Assembly: GCA_942159475.1 (NCBI GenBank) | Contig: OW804094.1 | Location: forward strand, 20,193,067 to 20,257,066 | From: Sthenelais limicola | Lineage: Eukaryota; Annelida; Polychaeta; Phyllodocida; Sigalionidae | Direction: 5' to 3' | Length of the DNA: 64,000 bases | Shown here: positions 63,811-64,000 of the stretch, one piece after another | Position numbering within the stretch: position 1 is the stretch's first letter | Layout of the letters: each line of letters starts with the position of its first letter | The notes under the pieces: generated by a model | The model's input: only the letters and a program-made list of their open reading frames with translations | Database searches by the model: none | Told to the model about the DNA's origin: nothing | Program-made: the position numbers and the translations under genes

Positions 63811-64000
63811 CTGCAATAACAATATGCATATAATTTAAACAATGATTAAAAGAGCGAACAAGCGATATGTGTTTCAGACATAATTTTAAGTAAAATGATG
63901 AAATTAATTTCATTCATGTGCATAATGCAATAACAGCAAATTACATTCATCACCTTTTTTGCCTTCTTCATCCTAATTTCTGCCAGTGTAAAAGGATCCA

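Noticed and set aside
37716..64000. Adenovirus-type maturation protease expected in Polintons
   Set aside because: No Ulp1/adenain-like ORF with the expected His/Cys motifs was seen; it may lie beyond the right edge or be missing.

Overview
The window is animal genomic DNA, most likely from an aquatic invertebrate. The evidence is GT-AG introns throughout, capsid-encoding Polinton/Maverick (adintovirus-like) elements, an env-bearing Ty3/gypsy retroelement, a LINE tail and many decayed DNA transposons. The species cannot be told from the sequence. No ordinary host housekeeping gene is evident; almost everything recognisable is mobile or viral in origin.

Layout. (1) 1-3430: the 5' part of a DNA transposon copy (SAM-domain exon plus non-coding repeats), running off the left edge and duplicated at 21228-22531. 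(2) About 3475 to at least 13300: a decayed Polinton, 'element 1', which starts inside its major capsid gene and keeps accessory genes: a spliced LRR membrane protein, a spliced nuclear-type protein, a tandem PC4-like protein, a BIR-domain protein broken by a TTAA-flanked MITE, and tRNA-like sequences. (3) 14.6-25.7 kb: a minisatellite, an eight-exon SAM-domain gene whose first intron holds a degenerate DDE-type transposase, and a plus-strand spliced gene of unknown function. (4) 26.6-30.3 kb: a LINE 3' end, AGGTCA-rich sequence, and a 2.05-kb TIR element inserted in subterminal-type tandem repeats. (5) 30.4 kb to the right edge: a second, much more complete Polinton, 'element 2'. Its order is promoter and 5' exon, protein-primed DNA polymerase B, packaging ATPase, two small overlapping ORFs, integrase, minor capsid protein, basic protein, major capsid protein, LRR membrane protein, nuclear-type protein, small ORF, and the PC4-like protein with a PLDLS motif.

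Element 2 has itself been invaded. A 12.95-kb LTR retroelement (gag, pol, small ORF, env; minus strand) with LTRs identical by eye and a 4-bp target duplication sits inside the chromodomain-coding part of the integrase gene. A 566-bp TTAA-flanked MITE sits inside the major capsid gene.

Elements 1 and 2 carry the same accessory block in the same order and orientation: capsid C-terminus (+), LRR transmembrane protein (-), short spliced protein (+), tandem PC4-like protein (-). The protein sequences are strongly diverged but the splice phases match where I could check them, so this block looks like a conserved module. The most unusual observations are a NADAR/YbiA-like domain fused to the C-terminus of the Polinton polymerase, a run of four tRNA-like/hairpin cassettes inside an intron of the PC4-like gene of element 2, the tandem PC4-like architecture itself, and the LRR ectodomain membrane protein. 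Exon models are read by eye from splice signals and reading phase and have no transcript support.
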